From assembly GCF_947487305.1 (NCBI RefSeq), contig NZ_CANKWH010000003.1, forward strand, positions 124,001 to 188,000: 64,000 bases of DNA. Reading direction: 5' to 3'. A program made the translations under genes and the position numbers. Each line of letters starts with the position of its first letter. Within the stretch, counting starts at the first letter, position 1. This DNA comes from an uncultured Paracoccus sp. (lineage in GTDB: Bacteria; Pseudomonadota; Alphaproteobacteria; Rhodobacterales; Rhodobacteraceae). This document shows, piece by piece, positions 27,298 through 36,344 of the stretch. The notes under the pieces were generated by a model. That model ran no database searches and had not been told where the DNA came from. It saw nothing but the letters and a program-made list of their open reading frames with translations.

Positions 27298-28194
27298 TCA
27301 GCCTGCCGTGGCCTCCCGCCACAGCGCGGCCATATCCTCGGGGCGGAAGCGTCCGCTGGGGCCGATGGCGACCAGTTGCGACCCCGACCGCGCAGCGGCG
27401 GGGGAGAGTTGCAGATGCCGGCCGACGCGATGGACCTCGCGTGTGCCGGTCTCGTCGGTGATCCAGCCCTTCAGCCGGTAAAGACCGGCGGGCGGGTTCT
27501 CCAGCAGTGCGCGGATACGGTCTGCAGGCAGGGGGGCGGGGCTGTCGCCGGTCCATTTGGCGAAGTGATCGGCGTGATGGTGATGCGCAGGGGTGGCGGG
27601 GGCGTTCGGGGCGGCGGGGTCGAGGCCGAAGAGCAGATCGGGATCGATCCGGCCAAAGGGCGCGGCGAGCTGTGGGGCCGGGGTGATTGCGGCCAGTCGT
27701 TCGCCGGCGGCCTCCGTCGGGCCATGCTCGGTCCGGGTCAGGACCAGCAGGTCGGCGGCGGCGATTTGCTGGGCGATCTGCGCGCCGATCTGGGGATCGT
27801 CCAGCAGCGCCCCGATCTCCTCGGCATTGACGACCGTGACCGTGCCGGCCAGCGACAGGTCGGGCTCGGCCAGGGCCAGCGCGGCGATGCGGGCCGGGTC
27901 GCTGATGCCCGAGGCCTCGATGACGATGGCATCGGGGCGCGGGTTGCGGTCCAGCGCGTCGCCGACGGCGTAATAGAGATCGCCGGTCATGGCGCAGCAG
28001 ACGCAGCCATTGGTCAGCGCGATGCTGTCGCCCCCGGCCTCGGCGATCAGCCCGGCGTCGATGTTCACCGCGCCGAAATCGTTCACCAGCACCAGCAGGC
28101 GCCGCCCGCCACTTTGTTGCAGCAGATGGGTCACAAGGCTGGTCTTGCCCGCGCCCAGAAAGCCGCCGACGACCAGCAGCGGCACCCGGCTCAT
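27298..28194 (-). CDS. CobW/COG0523-family metal-chaperone GTPase
   Basis: A 298-residue GTPase with Walker A GGFLGAGKTSL, the metal-binding NGCVCCAM (CxCC), and EASGISDP as the switch region. A His-rich tract HHHHADHF at about residue 200 precedes the C-terminal CobW domain. Such proteins hand zinc or another metal to a client enzyme. It starts inside the stop of the amidohydrolase gene (ATGA), so that metal-dependent hydrolase is the obvious client. The family also includes cobalt- and nitrile-hydratase-related members, but no such gene is present. Confidence 0.88.
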   Translation of the reverse strand: MSRVPLLVVGGFLGAGKTSLVTHLLQQSGGRRLLVLVNDFGAVNIDAGLIAEAGGDSIALTNGCVCCAMTGDLYYAVGDALDRNPRPDAIVIEASGISDPARIAALALAEPDLSLAGTVTVVNAEEIGALLDDPQIGAQIAQQIAAADLLVLTRTEHGPTEAAGERLAAITPAPQLAAPFGRIDPDLLFGLDPAAPNAPATPAHHHHADHFAKWTGDSPAPLPADRIRALLENPPAGLYRLKGWITDETGTREVHRVGRHLQLSPAAARSGSQLVAIGPSGRFRPEDMAALWREATAG

Positions 28195-29804
28195 GCCGTC
28201 ACCCGCCCGGCAAGAACCGTGTCGGTGACGGCGATATCCTTCAGGGCCATGGGATCGACCTCGGTCGGGTCCTGGTCCAGCAGGGTGAAATCGGCGAATT
28301 TCCCGGTCTCGATGCTGCCGATCTGGTGGTCCATCCGAAGCGTCCAGGCCGCGCCGAGGGTGATGGCGTTGAGTGCCTCGGCCACGGTGATCGCCTGTTC
28401 GGCCCCAAGCACCCGGCCCGAGGCGGTCTGCCTTTTCACCGCGCACCATGCGGTGAACAGCGGCGAGAGCGGCGTCACCGGCGCGTCGGAATGGATGGCG
28501 AGGTTCAGCCCGGCATCCAGCGCGCTGCGGCAGGCATTCATCCGGTTGGCCCGGTCGGGGCCGACGGTCAGGGCGTAATGCTGGTCGCCGAAATGGTAGA
28601 GGTGATTGGCAAAGAGATTCACCCCCAGCCCCAGCTCGGCGGCGCGGCGGAACTGGGCGGCATCCATCAGCTGCCCGTGCTGCAGGATGTGGCGGTGATC
28701 GCGCGGGCCGCCCTTGGCGATGGCCCCGGCCAGGGCCTCGATCACCACTTCCGAGGCCTCGTCGCCGTTCACATGGATATGCATCTGCACGCCCGCCGAG
28801 TGGAACCCCTCGACAAGTGCGCGGATGGTGGCGGGGGGCGTGTTCCACATGCCGTTCGGCGCGCCGTTCACATAGCCGGGCCAGCGCAGCCGTGCCGAAT
28901 AGCCCTGGATCGAGCCATCGGTCATCAGCTTGACCGCGCCAAGTCGCAGCTTCGGCCCGGATTTCGCCGCCATCCGGGCCATCATCGCCGCCAGTTCGAC
29001 CGGGTCGCCCTCGGTCACGCCTATGGCCGGTACCAGACGGATCGGGTAATCCTCGCCCTCGACGATGGTTTGCAATTCGGCCAGATCGGCCTCGGTCTGG
29101 GCGCTGAAAAGGTCGGTCGTGGTGGTCACACCGGCGCGCCGGGCCGATTGACCAAAGGCCGCCAGCACCGCCGCGCCGCCGGTCAGCGCGCGGAAGTCGA
29201 CGCCAAGCCGGCGCAGCACCGGGAACATCGCCGCCATCTCGCGCAGTTCACCGGTCGGCTGGCCCGCGCCGTCGCGGATGAGGCCGTCGACCTCGGCGCC
29301 ATCGAGATAGCCGGCCATTTTGAGCGCGACAGTGTTGCACACGAGCACATGCAGGCTGGAATAGAGCACCGCGACCGGGCGGTCGGCGGACACGCGGTCC
29401 AGATCGGCGCGCGACAGCGGCTGATCGGACATGAAGATCGGATCGAAGCCCCAGCCGATGGCCGGTCCGGGGCCGGGAACGTCGCGCAGCCGCTGGACGA
29501 TGGCCTCGTTCGTCGTCAGCCCCGCCCACCAGACCCCGTCGGGCGCCTGCCGGTCGCGATAGCCTAGATAGGCATAGCGCCAGAGACCGCCCTCCATCAG
29601 ATGCGCATGACCCTCGACGAAACCCGGAAGCATGATCCGGTCGGCAAAGCGGTCGTCGATCCGTCCACCGCCCCACGGCGCGGCGCAATCGACATCGCCG
29701 ACCGCCAGGATGCGGCCACCGCGCACGGCGACATGCGTGGCAACGGGTTGGTGCGGAGCCATCGTCAGAATGCGGCGGGCCGTGTAGATAATCGTTTCTG
29801 ACAT
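28191..29804 (-). CDS. YtcJ-like amidohydrolase
   Basis: A 537-residue metal-dependent hydrolase of the amidohydrolase-3 type. The first-strand metal motif is GFVEGHAHLMEGG. Later elements include QMHIHVNGDEASEVVIEAL, RHILQHGQLMDAAQF and LAIHSDAPVTPLSPLFTAW. The start at 29804 is chosen because AGAAGG lies seven bases before it. It likely hydrolyses an amide, carbamate or related C-N bond in the cytoplasm. First gene of an operon with a CobW chaperone and an SSS symporter. Confidence 0.88.
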   Translation of the reverse strand: MSETIIYTARRILTMAPHQPVATHVAVRGGRILAVGDVDCAAPWGGGRIDDRFADRIMLPGFVEGHAHLMEGGLWRYAYLGYRDRQAPDGVWWAGLTTNEAIVQRLRDVPGPGPAIGWGFDPIFMSDQPLSRADLDRVSADRPVAVLYSSLHVLVCNTVALKMAGYLDGAEVDGLIRDGAGQPTGELREMAAMFPVLRRLGVDFRALTGGAAVLAAFGQSARRAGVTTTTDLFSAQTEADLAELQTIVEGEDYPIRLVPAIGVTEGDPVELAAMMARMAAKSGPKLRLGAVKLMTDGSIQGYSARLRWPGYVNGAPNGMWNTPPATIRALVEGFHSAGVQMHIHVNGDEASEVVIEALAGAIAKGGPRDHRHILQHGQLMDAAQFRRAAELGLGVNLFANHLYHFGDQHYALTVGPDRANRMNACRSALDAGLNLAIHSDAPVTPLSPLFTAWCAVKRQTASGRVLGAEQAITVAEALNAITLGAAWTLRMDHQIGSIETGKFADFTLLDQDPTEVDPMALKDIAVTDTVLAGRVTA

Positions 29805-29925
29805 GGTCGCGCCTTCTTGTTGTCGCGCCCGCAAGGGCCGGTCAGCGCGAGACTAGGCGTGCGGTTGACTTGGGGATAGGACCAGAATCAGGTTTTCCTA
29901 GGTCCAGATCGCCAGCGGGGCAGAA

Positions 29926-31023
29926 TCAGGATTCGCCGCTCCCGGGTCGGCTGAGGGTCTGGCAATAGTCGTCCAGCCGCGCCTGCCAATCGCCCAGGTC
30001 CTTGCGGCCGAAGGGGCCGGGATCGACCAGTTGCAGCTGGCGATGGCTGAACAGCCCGCCCATCGAGTTCAGCGCGGCGGTGCAGAGCGCCACGGCCAGA
30101 TCGAATTTCTGCCGCGCCAGCCAGGGCCAGGCCTCGATCGGGAAGAAGGGCGGAATGACCAGCTCTTCGCTGTCCTCTGCGGGCTCGGCCCGTTCGCGCG
30201 GATGCCGCTTGACCACCACGGCGAAACCGGCCTCGGCGAGCCGACGGCGAATGCTGCGATAGATCACCCGCTTTTCCGACGCCGTGCAGAAGCCGATCGC
30301 GTCGATGGGCTGGGTCAGGACCAGCGCGCTAGCCTCGATCGGGGCAGGGGGTGGCCCCTCCCAGAAGATCCCCGCCAGAGTCCGGGCCTGACCAGCTGGC
30401 AGCCGATTCATCAGCTCCGGAAAGGTGACTTGTCGTGCCTTGCGCTGCAGCTTCGCGGGCAGGGCGTCGGGCCGGTTCATCTCGATGCGGTCGATCCAGC
30501 CCTCCTCTCCCATGATCTGATGACGGGGCGACAGACCGAAGGCCAGCCGCAGCAGCGCCTTGCCTGGGCCGAAACGCAGGCTGTGATAATTGGGCAGACC
30601 CTCCTCGCGCAGGACGATGGTCTGGCAGCGCCGGCGCAGGGTCTTCGAGACGAAGTTTCCCGACAGGTAGATATAGGCGGTGCGATAACGCGGCCCCAGC
30701 CATCCGGGCGGGCGGTGATGGGGGCGGCGAAGTCCGCGAAGGCTAGGGGCGACATTGCGCCGGATCAGGTCGGGGACTGGGTGCGGCAGCGAGGCGAATT
30801 CCTCGATCGCGCTCCGGTCCGAGCGCAGGCTGAAGGTCAGTTGCGGGAAATGGGTGCGAATACCTGCGACCACATAGTCGGGCAGGGGGGTGTCGTCGTC
30901 GAGATAGACGATCTCTGACGGATAATCGGTTCCAAGCGCCGAAGCCAAGGCCGCCAGCAGGGTCTGGGCATTCGACGGCAGGTAGAGATCGGGCGCGGGC
31001 GTGACCGCCGGACTAGCAATCAT
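29926..31023 (-). CDS. Sialyl/polysialyltransferase-like glycosyltransferase
   Basis: A protein of about 365 residues, unlike ordinary GT-A or GT-B families. Its motifs resemble those of bacterial GT52 and polysialyltransferase enzymes: an acidic-acidic-Gly motif (LREEGLPNYHS), a His-Pro motif (VVVKRHPRE) and a late Ser/Thr region (CTAALNSMGG). These enzymes move a sialic-acid-like sugar from its CMP form. The neighbouring operon makes such a CMP-sugar, which supports this reading. The ATG at 31023 is chosen; neither it nor the GTG at 31035 has a strong ribosome site. Confidence 0.62.
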   Translation of the reverse strand: MIASPAVTPAPDLYLPSNAQTLLAALASALGTDYPSEIVYLDDDTPLPDYVVAGIRTHFPQLTFSLRSDRSAIEEFASLPHPVPDLIRRNVAPSLRGLRRPHHRPPGWLGPRYRTAYIYLSGNFVSKTLRRRCQTIVLREEGLPNYHSLRFGPGKALLRLAFGLSPRHQIMGEEGWIDRIEMNRPDALPAKLQRKARQVTFPELMNRLPAGQARTLAGIFWEGPPPAPIEASALVLTQPIDAIGFCTASEKRVIYRSIRRRLAEAGFAVVVKRHPRERAEPAEDSEELVIPPFFPIEAWPWLARQKFDLAVALCTAALNSMGGLFSHRQLQLVDPGPFGRKDLGDWQARLDDYCQTLSRPGSGES

Positions 31024-31264
31024 GGACAGCGTCACAGCGAAGTCGGGGCGGCATCGTCACGACGGACGTTGACGACCTGCTTCGTTGCAGTCCATGGCGA
31101 CAGAGCGACGTCCCCTGCGTGGTGGTACAGTCCAGTTCTGCGGTCCCACGTCATGGCCGGCCTCGTCCCCGTTCAAACTCGCCTTCACCTGCCATATAGA
31201 GAAGTCGCGGGACAGAGGATATCTCTCCTCTCTGGAACCTCGTGATCTGGAAAGAAGGGCGGGT

Positions 31265-32485
31265 ATGGTGCTGGGGAAGATCGGTCGGACGCTCCGCCGA
31301 GAGGGCGTTTCAGGACTGTGGGCGCGGCTGCGTCACCCCGAGCGGTCGGGCGGTCCTGCCGCCGTGACGCCGCCGCAGCGGCCACCTTTTCGGCTGATCG
31401 GACAGGATCCGGTGCTGACTGGTCGGGTCGCCGCTGCCTTGCAGCGATGTCTGGGCCAGGGGGGGCTGACCTGGGCCGGGTCCGGGGCCGGGTCCGGGGA
31501 CGCCGCGACCATTCGCATCATCGGGCCGGTCGATCCGCACGACATCCGACCGGGCGAGATCCTGCTGTTTCCCGACGCCGCGACCGCCCTGAAGCTTGTC
31601 GGCGGAACCAGGGCGCCTGACCTGGCGCTCTGCGGCGCGGTGCTGTTACCCGACGCAGCCCTGCTGAAGCCTTTTCGGGACGCGGGGCTGGGCGAGGGTC
31701 GCCTGTTCGTCCTGCCCTCGCTAGGCGATCCGGCGCGGACGGGGCTCGCCGGAGATCTTCTGCGCTGGCTGATCGCGGCGGGTGCGCTGGACCCAGGCAC
31801 GATCGATCCTGCGTTGTTTCCGGTGCTGGAAACACTGACCCCGCATTCCCGCCTCTGCCTGAGCCTGCCCGAAAGCCCGGATCGCCGCGCCTCCTTCCTG
31901 AGCCATGAGCTCAGGGAGTTTTTCATCTTCGACGGTCTCCGCCTGAAACCCGGCTGGCAGGGTGCCGGATGGAGCCATGCCACCATCGCCCGCGCGGCGC
32001 TGGCCCGAAACGCAGTTCCGCTGCTGGTCTGCGAGGACGACATGACGCCCTCCGCCGATTTCGCCGCGAGGCTGGCCAGCGTCGAGGCCTATCTGGCCGA
32101 TGCAGACTGGGATATGTTCTCGGGTCTGCTTACCTCTATTCCCGAGGATTGCCGCGTCCATCATGTCGAGACCCGGGACGGGCTGACCTTTGTGCATCTG
32201 GATTATGCAACGGGAATGGTCTTGAATATTTATCGCAGTCGCGCGCTGGAACGGTTGGCCGCGTGGCAGCCCGGCGGCGGGCATCCCGAAACGGATACCG
32301 TGGATGCCTGGCTGTCGCGCCTGCCCGGACTGCGCGCGATCACCACGATTCCCTTCCTGGCCGGTCACGACACGGCAGCTGTCTCGACCGTTTTCGGCTT
32401 TGCCAACCGTCGCTATGACAGTCTGATCAGGGCCAGCGAGCAGAGACTGAACCGGCTCGCGACCGAGTGGCTGAAGCGTCTCTGA
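31265..32485 (+). CDS. GT25-like glycosyltransferase
   Basis: A 406-residue protein, start ATG 31265 with GAAGG six bases upstream. The first 185 residues are unrecognised. The rest follows the LPS glycosyltransferase family 25 pattern: CLSLPESPDRRASF, the FDGLRLKPGWQGAGWSHATI segment, then VPLLVCEDDMTPSADF with the acidic EDD metal/nucleotide motif. It would add a sugar to a surface polysaccharide. It is transcribed away from the neighbouring glycosyltransferase and towards the end of the nonulosonate operon. Confidence 0.65.
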   Translation: MVLGKIGRTLRREGVSGLWARLRHPERSGGPAAVTPPQRPPFRLIGQDPVLTGRVAAALQRCLGQGGLTWAGSGAGSGDAATIRIIGPVDPHDIRPGEILLFPDAATALKLVGGTRAPDLALCGAVLLPDAALLKPFRDAGLGEGRLFVLPSLGDPARTGLAGDLLRWLIAAGALDPGTIDPALFPVLETLTPHSRLCLSLPESPDRRASFLSHELREFFIFDGLRLKPGWQGAGWSHATIARAALARNAVPLLVCEDDMTPSADFAARLASVEAYLADADWDMFSGLLTSIPEDCRVHHVETRDGLTFVHLDYATGMVLNIYRSRALERLAAWQPGGGHPETDTVDAWLSRLPGLRAITTIPFLAGHDTAAVSTVFGFANRRYDSLIRASEQRLNRLATEWLKRL

Positions 32486-32545
32486 GCTTGGGAAAGCAGG
32501 CGATGGCGCGAGATCCGGGTTCCTGATGTCAAGCCCGTTGCCGCC

Positions 32546-33229
32546 TCAGACCGGCAGCAACGCCATGGCCTCGCGGGCAAAGATGCGGTGGCCTTCGCTG
32601 GCCAGATGCATGCCGTCGCTCAACAGGGCGCCCTCATGCTGGGCCCGCCAGATATGGCGGTCGAGATCAAACAGCAGCGCGCTATGATTGCGGGCTGCGG
32701 ACATGATCCTCATGTTGTAATCCGCGAAGTTCCTGTTGATGAACGGCGTGCTTGGCCATGCGGAAATCGGCGGCAGGATGATCGTGGTCAGCACCACCCG
32801 CTGCGCCTTGCGCTGCTTCAGCAGCACAAGAATGGCGTCCAGATTGGCGGAGAATTTTTCAGGCGAAACATAGTGACGCGAGGCCAGATCGGTCAGGATC
32901 GCCCGCCGATGGCGGTTCGAGAAGGTCACTACACGGGTCTTGAGCTCCTCGGGCAGCAGGTCCAGCGAAAGGCGCTCGTCTTCCAGGAACATACGGTTGA
33001 CGCAGTCATTGAGCCCGACATGGATGATGACATCGGCCCCCGCCGCCAGCTGCGGGTCGGCCTCTAGTTCCTGAAGGATATGGGAGGTAGTGAAGTAGCG
33101 TTGGCAGATGCTGGTCATCGCCCGATCGGTCGCCGCATCGGCGATCAGCTCGGCATAGACCCGATCTTCCAATGGTTCGGCACCGCGCGCCACCGGGCGA
33201 GGCAGGCCGAGGGAATCGGCGAAGATCAC
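32546..33229 (-). CDS. SGNH/GDSL-family hydrolase
   Basis: A 227-residue SGNH hydrolase with a GTG start. Block I is shifted to FADSLGLPR (Ala for the usual Gly), with Ser6 as the nucleophile. HVGLNDCVN is block III with the oxyanion Asn, and SDGMHLASEGH is block V with the Asp/His pair. In surface-sugar loci such enzymes often remove or move acetyl groups. It follows a small coupled gene by 9 bases and is the last gene of the nonulosonate operon. Confidence 0.8.
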   Translation of the reverse strand: MIFADSLGLPRPVARGAEPLEDRVYAELIADAATDRAMTSICQRYFTTSHILQELEADPQLAAGADVIIHVGLNDCVNRMFLEDERLSLDLLPEELKTRVVTFSNRHRRAILTDLASRHYVSPEKFSANLDAILVLLKQRKAQRVVLTTIILPPISAWPSTPFINRNFADYNMRIMSAARNHSALLFDLDRHIWRAQHEGALLSDGMHLASEGHRIFAREAMALLPV

Positions 33230-33238
33230 CAGGCCACG

Positions 33239-33478
33239 TCAGGTGGGGGGGCGCGCGGCGATGGCGCTGCGATGCCGTTCCCGCTCGGTCCGAAAAACCT
33301 TCTCGTTGCGGGCAACGATGGCGGCGATGGTCCCGGCAGGGGGCAGGTTGACGCTCAGCGCGCGCGCCAATGCAAAGGCCTGCACCGCCGGGCCGGAACG
33401 ACCTGCCTTGATCAATGCCTCCGCACGATCCATGGCGTCCGCGATCTGAGCGACCGCTGCAGGCTCAAGTTTCTGCAT
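33239..33478 (-). CDS. Small helical protein coupled to the nonulosonate operon (79 aa)
   Basis: The start ATG at 33478 overlaps the stop of the upstream oxidoreductase as TGATG, a typical reinitiation signal, which is the main evidence that the gene is real. An upstream in-frame start at 33529 is less likely. The product is Ala/Arg-rich and predicted mostly helical (VAQIADAMDRAEALIKAGR, VQAFALARALSVNLP). No family recognised; the repeat-like helices loosely recall a TPR fragment. Confidence 0.6.
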   Translation of the reverse strand: MQKLEPAAVAQIADAMDRAEALIKAGRSGPAVQAFALARALSVNLPPAGTIAAIVARNEKVFRTERERHRSAIAARPPT

Positions 33479-34491
33479 CAACCGCGCCCTGCCCGCTGAG
33501 CCGTCCCGAGCGAGGCCTGGGACTGCCATGACCCGCCCGTGCGGATCACATCATAATGCTGCATGTTACGCGCCTGCTCTTCCAGGTCGGGCAGGTTTTC
33601 GGCCTCGTCACCGAACAGGAACGCGCGCAGTTGGCGCAGCAGGCCGGGTTTGACCCCGGTCTCGTCGGTCAGGTCCAGCTCCTCGGGCACTTCAGGGAAG
33701 CCGGCATGGGACTGAACCCGAAGCTGCTCGAGCGGCTGCAGGATCAGCCGGCGCTCGGGGGTGAGAACCTCCAGACCCCAGCGACCGGGTGCGGCCCAAT
33801 TGGCATGCCAGCTCATCAGGGCGCCATCCTCGGCCTCGGCACTGCCGCTGAATATGCTGGCCCCCGGATGCCAGCTGACCAGCCCCGTCCCGGCGGTCAA
33901 GGCGTCGAGCCGCCGCACCGGGCCAAGAAAATGGAACGCGAGGTCCAGCACATGCGAGGAATTGCCATAGAACCAGGTGTCAAGCTCGCGCTGCGGCTTG
34001 CCCAGCTGTGCGATGCGCCGCGCCATTTCCGAGAAATCGGCCTTGATTGACAGCACGCCGCCATCCTCGGCCACGATCTGCCGTGCGCGCCGGACCGAGG
34101 CCATGAACCGCCGGTTATAGGCCAGGAAGACCTTGGCCCCGGTCGGTCGGACTGCGGCCAGAAGGCGATCCATTTCGGCCAGATCCAGCGCCGCCGGCTT
34201 CTCGACCAGCATTCGGCGCACGCCACGCGCCGCCAGCATGCTGGTCACCTCGGCCAGATGCATGGCGTTGACGGTGACGATGGCATTTTCGGGCAATTGC
34301 CCGTCAAGGGCGTCCAGCTGGGTTTCAAGCGGCCCGGTTCCCGGCATCACGCCGGTCGCCGCGTGGTAGGCGGCGGCCGATTCCGCGCCCCGGCCAAGCA
34401 CTACGCTGCCGATCTGCAGCCGGTCCAGCGCCCGCGCATATTCCTGGGCCATGTTGCCCGCGCCGACCACGAGGATTTTGTGTTCTTCCAT
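33478..34491 (-). CDS. Gfo/Idh/MocA-family oxidoreductase
   Basis: A 337-residue NAD(P)-dependent sugar oxidoreductase. The Rossmann motif KILVVGAGNMAQEYARAL begins at residue 5, and the conserved MLVEKPAALD (EKP motif) lies near 95. AYNRRFMASVRRAR follows, with a candidate catalytic His in SSHVLDLAFHFLG. It lies in the nonulosonate operon beside a second family member. It might oxidise or reduce a sugar intermediate, or modify the finished sugar; the step is unknown. Confidence 0.85.
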   Translation of the reverse strand: MEEHKILVVGAGNMAQEYARALDRLQIGSVVLGRGAESAAAYHAATGVMPGTGPLETQLDALDGQLPENAIVTVNAMHLAEVTSMLAARGVRRMLVEKPAALDLAEMDRLLAAVRPTGAKVFLAYNRRFMASVRRARQIVAEDGGVLSIKADFSEMARRIAQLGKPQRELDTWFYGNSSHVLDLAFHFLGPVRRLDALTAGTGLVSWHPGASIFSGSAEAEDGALMSWHANWAAPGRWGLEVLTPERRLILQPLEQLRVQSHAGFPEVPEELDLTDETGVKPGLLRQLRAFLFGDEAENLPDLEEQARNMQHYDVIRTGGSWQSQASLGTAQRAGRG

Positions 34492-34515
34492 GACTATTCC
34501 CGTCTTTCTTGTGGC

Positions 34516-35454
34516 TCAGCTAACCGGTACCGGCTGGTCAGATGCAAGGCCGAAATGCGACCGCAAGGCGCCCAGATACAGCGCGTGCTGGCGCAGGCTG
34601 TCCGCCATCGGTGTCAGATCACAATGCCCGGCCAGCGCATCGGCGTAGATCTCAGGAATCTGCGATACAAAGCGAATTTCGAAGGTCTCGGCCTCTCCTT
34701 CGTGGCCGGTGATGCGGCTGCCGGCCTCGTCGATGGTGAAGCTGCGCCCGTCCGCTGTGCTGACCTTCAGATGAAGGACCAACTCAGGCTCGTCTGCGCA
34801 GGTGACGCGCAACCCGGCGCCATTCGCAAGCCGGGCCTCCAGCGTGCCGTAGATTTCCTGGAATCCTGCCCGCTTCGAATCCCTGCTGCCCTTATCCAGA
34901 CCTGTCGCATCGACCAATGTCAGCGTGCTGTCGTTCAGGTATTCCAGAAGGTCGAGGAAATGCACGGCATTGGACCCGAGTCCGAACTGGCTGCCTGTGA
35001 CCTCGATCGACAGCGGGCCGGCTTTGGCCAGCGCCGCACGCAACTTCTGATATCCCGGGAAATAGCGGCGCGGGCAGTTGACATGCGCCGTGCTGCCGAT
35101 GGCGGCCAGATCCGCCGCCATCGACTGCAATTCGGCATCGGTCTGCGCCAGCACCTTTTCAAGGACGACCGCGCGCGGACGTGGCCCTTCAGTCAGTGCC
35201 CGCACGATTGCCGCGCGGGGTGGGGCGGATGTCGCGACAACGGCAAGATCGACCGGGCCGGACGGCGGCATCGCCGCGACCAGCGAAACGCGATGCGCCG
35301 CTGCCTGCGGCTTGGCGATCTCGGTCGTGATCCGCGCGTGCAGGGCTTCGGCGGGTTCGATAATCAGGATATCGGCGGGCTCTGGCATGGCCAGCATCGC
35401 CTGAAGATGGCGAAAGCCGATATTGCCGCAGCCAATCAGCCAAATGGTCGTCAC
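34516..35454 (-). CDS. Second Gfo/Idh/MocA-family oxidoreductase
   Basis: A 312-residue protein. The GTG at 35454 is chosen because AAAGGAGA lies eight bases upstream; the longer version starting at 35544 would overlap neuA. The Rossmann start is IWLIGCGNIGFRHLQAM. The usual EKP motif is changed to VLEKVLAQ, and the next element is NCPRRYFPGYQ. The match to active family members is therefore weaker than for the preceding gene. It could be a regulatory or divergent partner in a heteromeric oxidoreductase. Confidence 0.78.
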   Translation of the reverse strand: MTTIWLIGCGNIGFRHLQAMLAMPEPADILIIEPAEALHARITTEIAKPQAAAHRVSLVAAMPPSGPVDLAVVATSAPPRAAIVRALTEGPRPRAVVLEKVLAQTDAELQSMAADLAAIGSTAHVNCPRRYFPGYQKLRAALAKAGPLSIEVTGSQFGLGSNAVHFLDLLEYLNDSTLTLVDATGLDKGSRDSKRAGFQEIYGTLEARLANGAGLRVTCADEPELVLHLKVSTADGRSFTIDEAGSRITGHEGEAETFEIRFVSQIPEIYADALAGHCDLTPMADSLRQHALYLGALRSHFGLASDQPVPVS

Positions 35455-35515
35455 GTTTGGATCTCCTTTGCGGATCGCGTGTTCTGGCGCGGCCTCGGTT
35501 GTTTCGCCGGCACGC

Positions 35516-36217
35516 CTATTGGCCGGTCGCCGCCTTCTGTGCATCTGTCATCAGCAGTTCGACGAGACGGAAGTCGATCTCGTTGTCGATATCCACCGAG
35601 CGTACATGCGGCATTTCGTAGATCCGGGTGCGGCCGTTCCACAACCCCGATTTCAGGCTGTGCCGGTGCCAGACATAGACCGAGCCGTTCATTGACCAGA
35701 CCTTTGGCGCGGCTTGACGTGATGTGACCAGATCCGGCAGCGGCTTGACCAGGCCGATATTTCCATCGGGGCCGCACTCGACCATGTTGAAATAGGGGTT
35801 CTTTTCGGCCGGATAGCCCGTGATCACGCAGTCCGTGTTCGCGTCCAGCAGGGCGGCTGCGGCGTCAATGTCAGAGACGAGGCGTAGCGGCGATGTCGGA
35901 TCAAGGTCGATGATCCGGCTCACCTCGACCCCCATCGCCTCGACCTGCGCCACCAGATGCTCGATCACCGGAAATTTCGCGGCGCTGGATGTGGCCATCT
36001 CGGCCGGACGAACGAAGGGGACCTCCGCGCCGGCGGCAGCTGCCACGGCTGCGATTTCGGCATCCTCGGTCGAGACAAAGACCCGATCGATCGCGCTCGA
36101 GGCCAGTGCCTGCTCGATCGTATGCACAATCAATGGCTTGCCCAAAAGGGCGCGGATATTCTTGCGCGGCACGCCTTGCGAACCGCCACGCGCACAGATC
36201 GAACAGATGGTAGTCAT
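35516..36217 (-). CDS. neuA: CMP-nonulosonate cytidylyltransferase (NeuA/LegF-like)
   Basis: A 233-residue enzyme that activates a nonulosonic acid with CTP. AGAGGAAA precedes the ATG. The N-terminal nucleotide motif reads ARGGSQGVPRKN, where most members have Lys in place of Gln. DRVFVSTEDAEIAAVA, the DPTSPLR block and the Asp pair in VDIDNEIDFRLVE complete the family pattern. It follows neuD by 127 bases and supplies the CMP-sugar for the transferases at the left of the locus. Confidence 0.88.
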   Translation of the reverse strand: MTTICSICARGGSQGVPRKNIRALLGKPLIVHTIEQALASSAIDRVFVSTEDAEIAAVAAAAGAEVPFVRPAEMATSSAAKFPVIEHLVAQVEAMGVEVSRIIDLDPTSPLRLVSDIDAAAALLDANTDCVITGYPAEKNPYFNMVECGPDGNIGLVKPLPDLVTSRQAAPKVWSMNGSVYVWHRHSLKSGLWNGRTRIYEMPHVRSVDIDNEIDFRLVELLMTDAQKAATGQ

Positions 36218-36344
36218 GCGATTTCCTCTTCTTGCCTGCCAGCCGGTCCGTCTTCCAGCGACGGCAGTTTCTCGGTTTGGTCCTGAACTACCCCGGTGGC
36301 TTCGCGCTCCCAAACAGGGTCCGCGCCGATCTGGCGCCGCCGGC

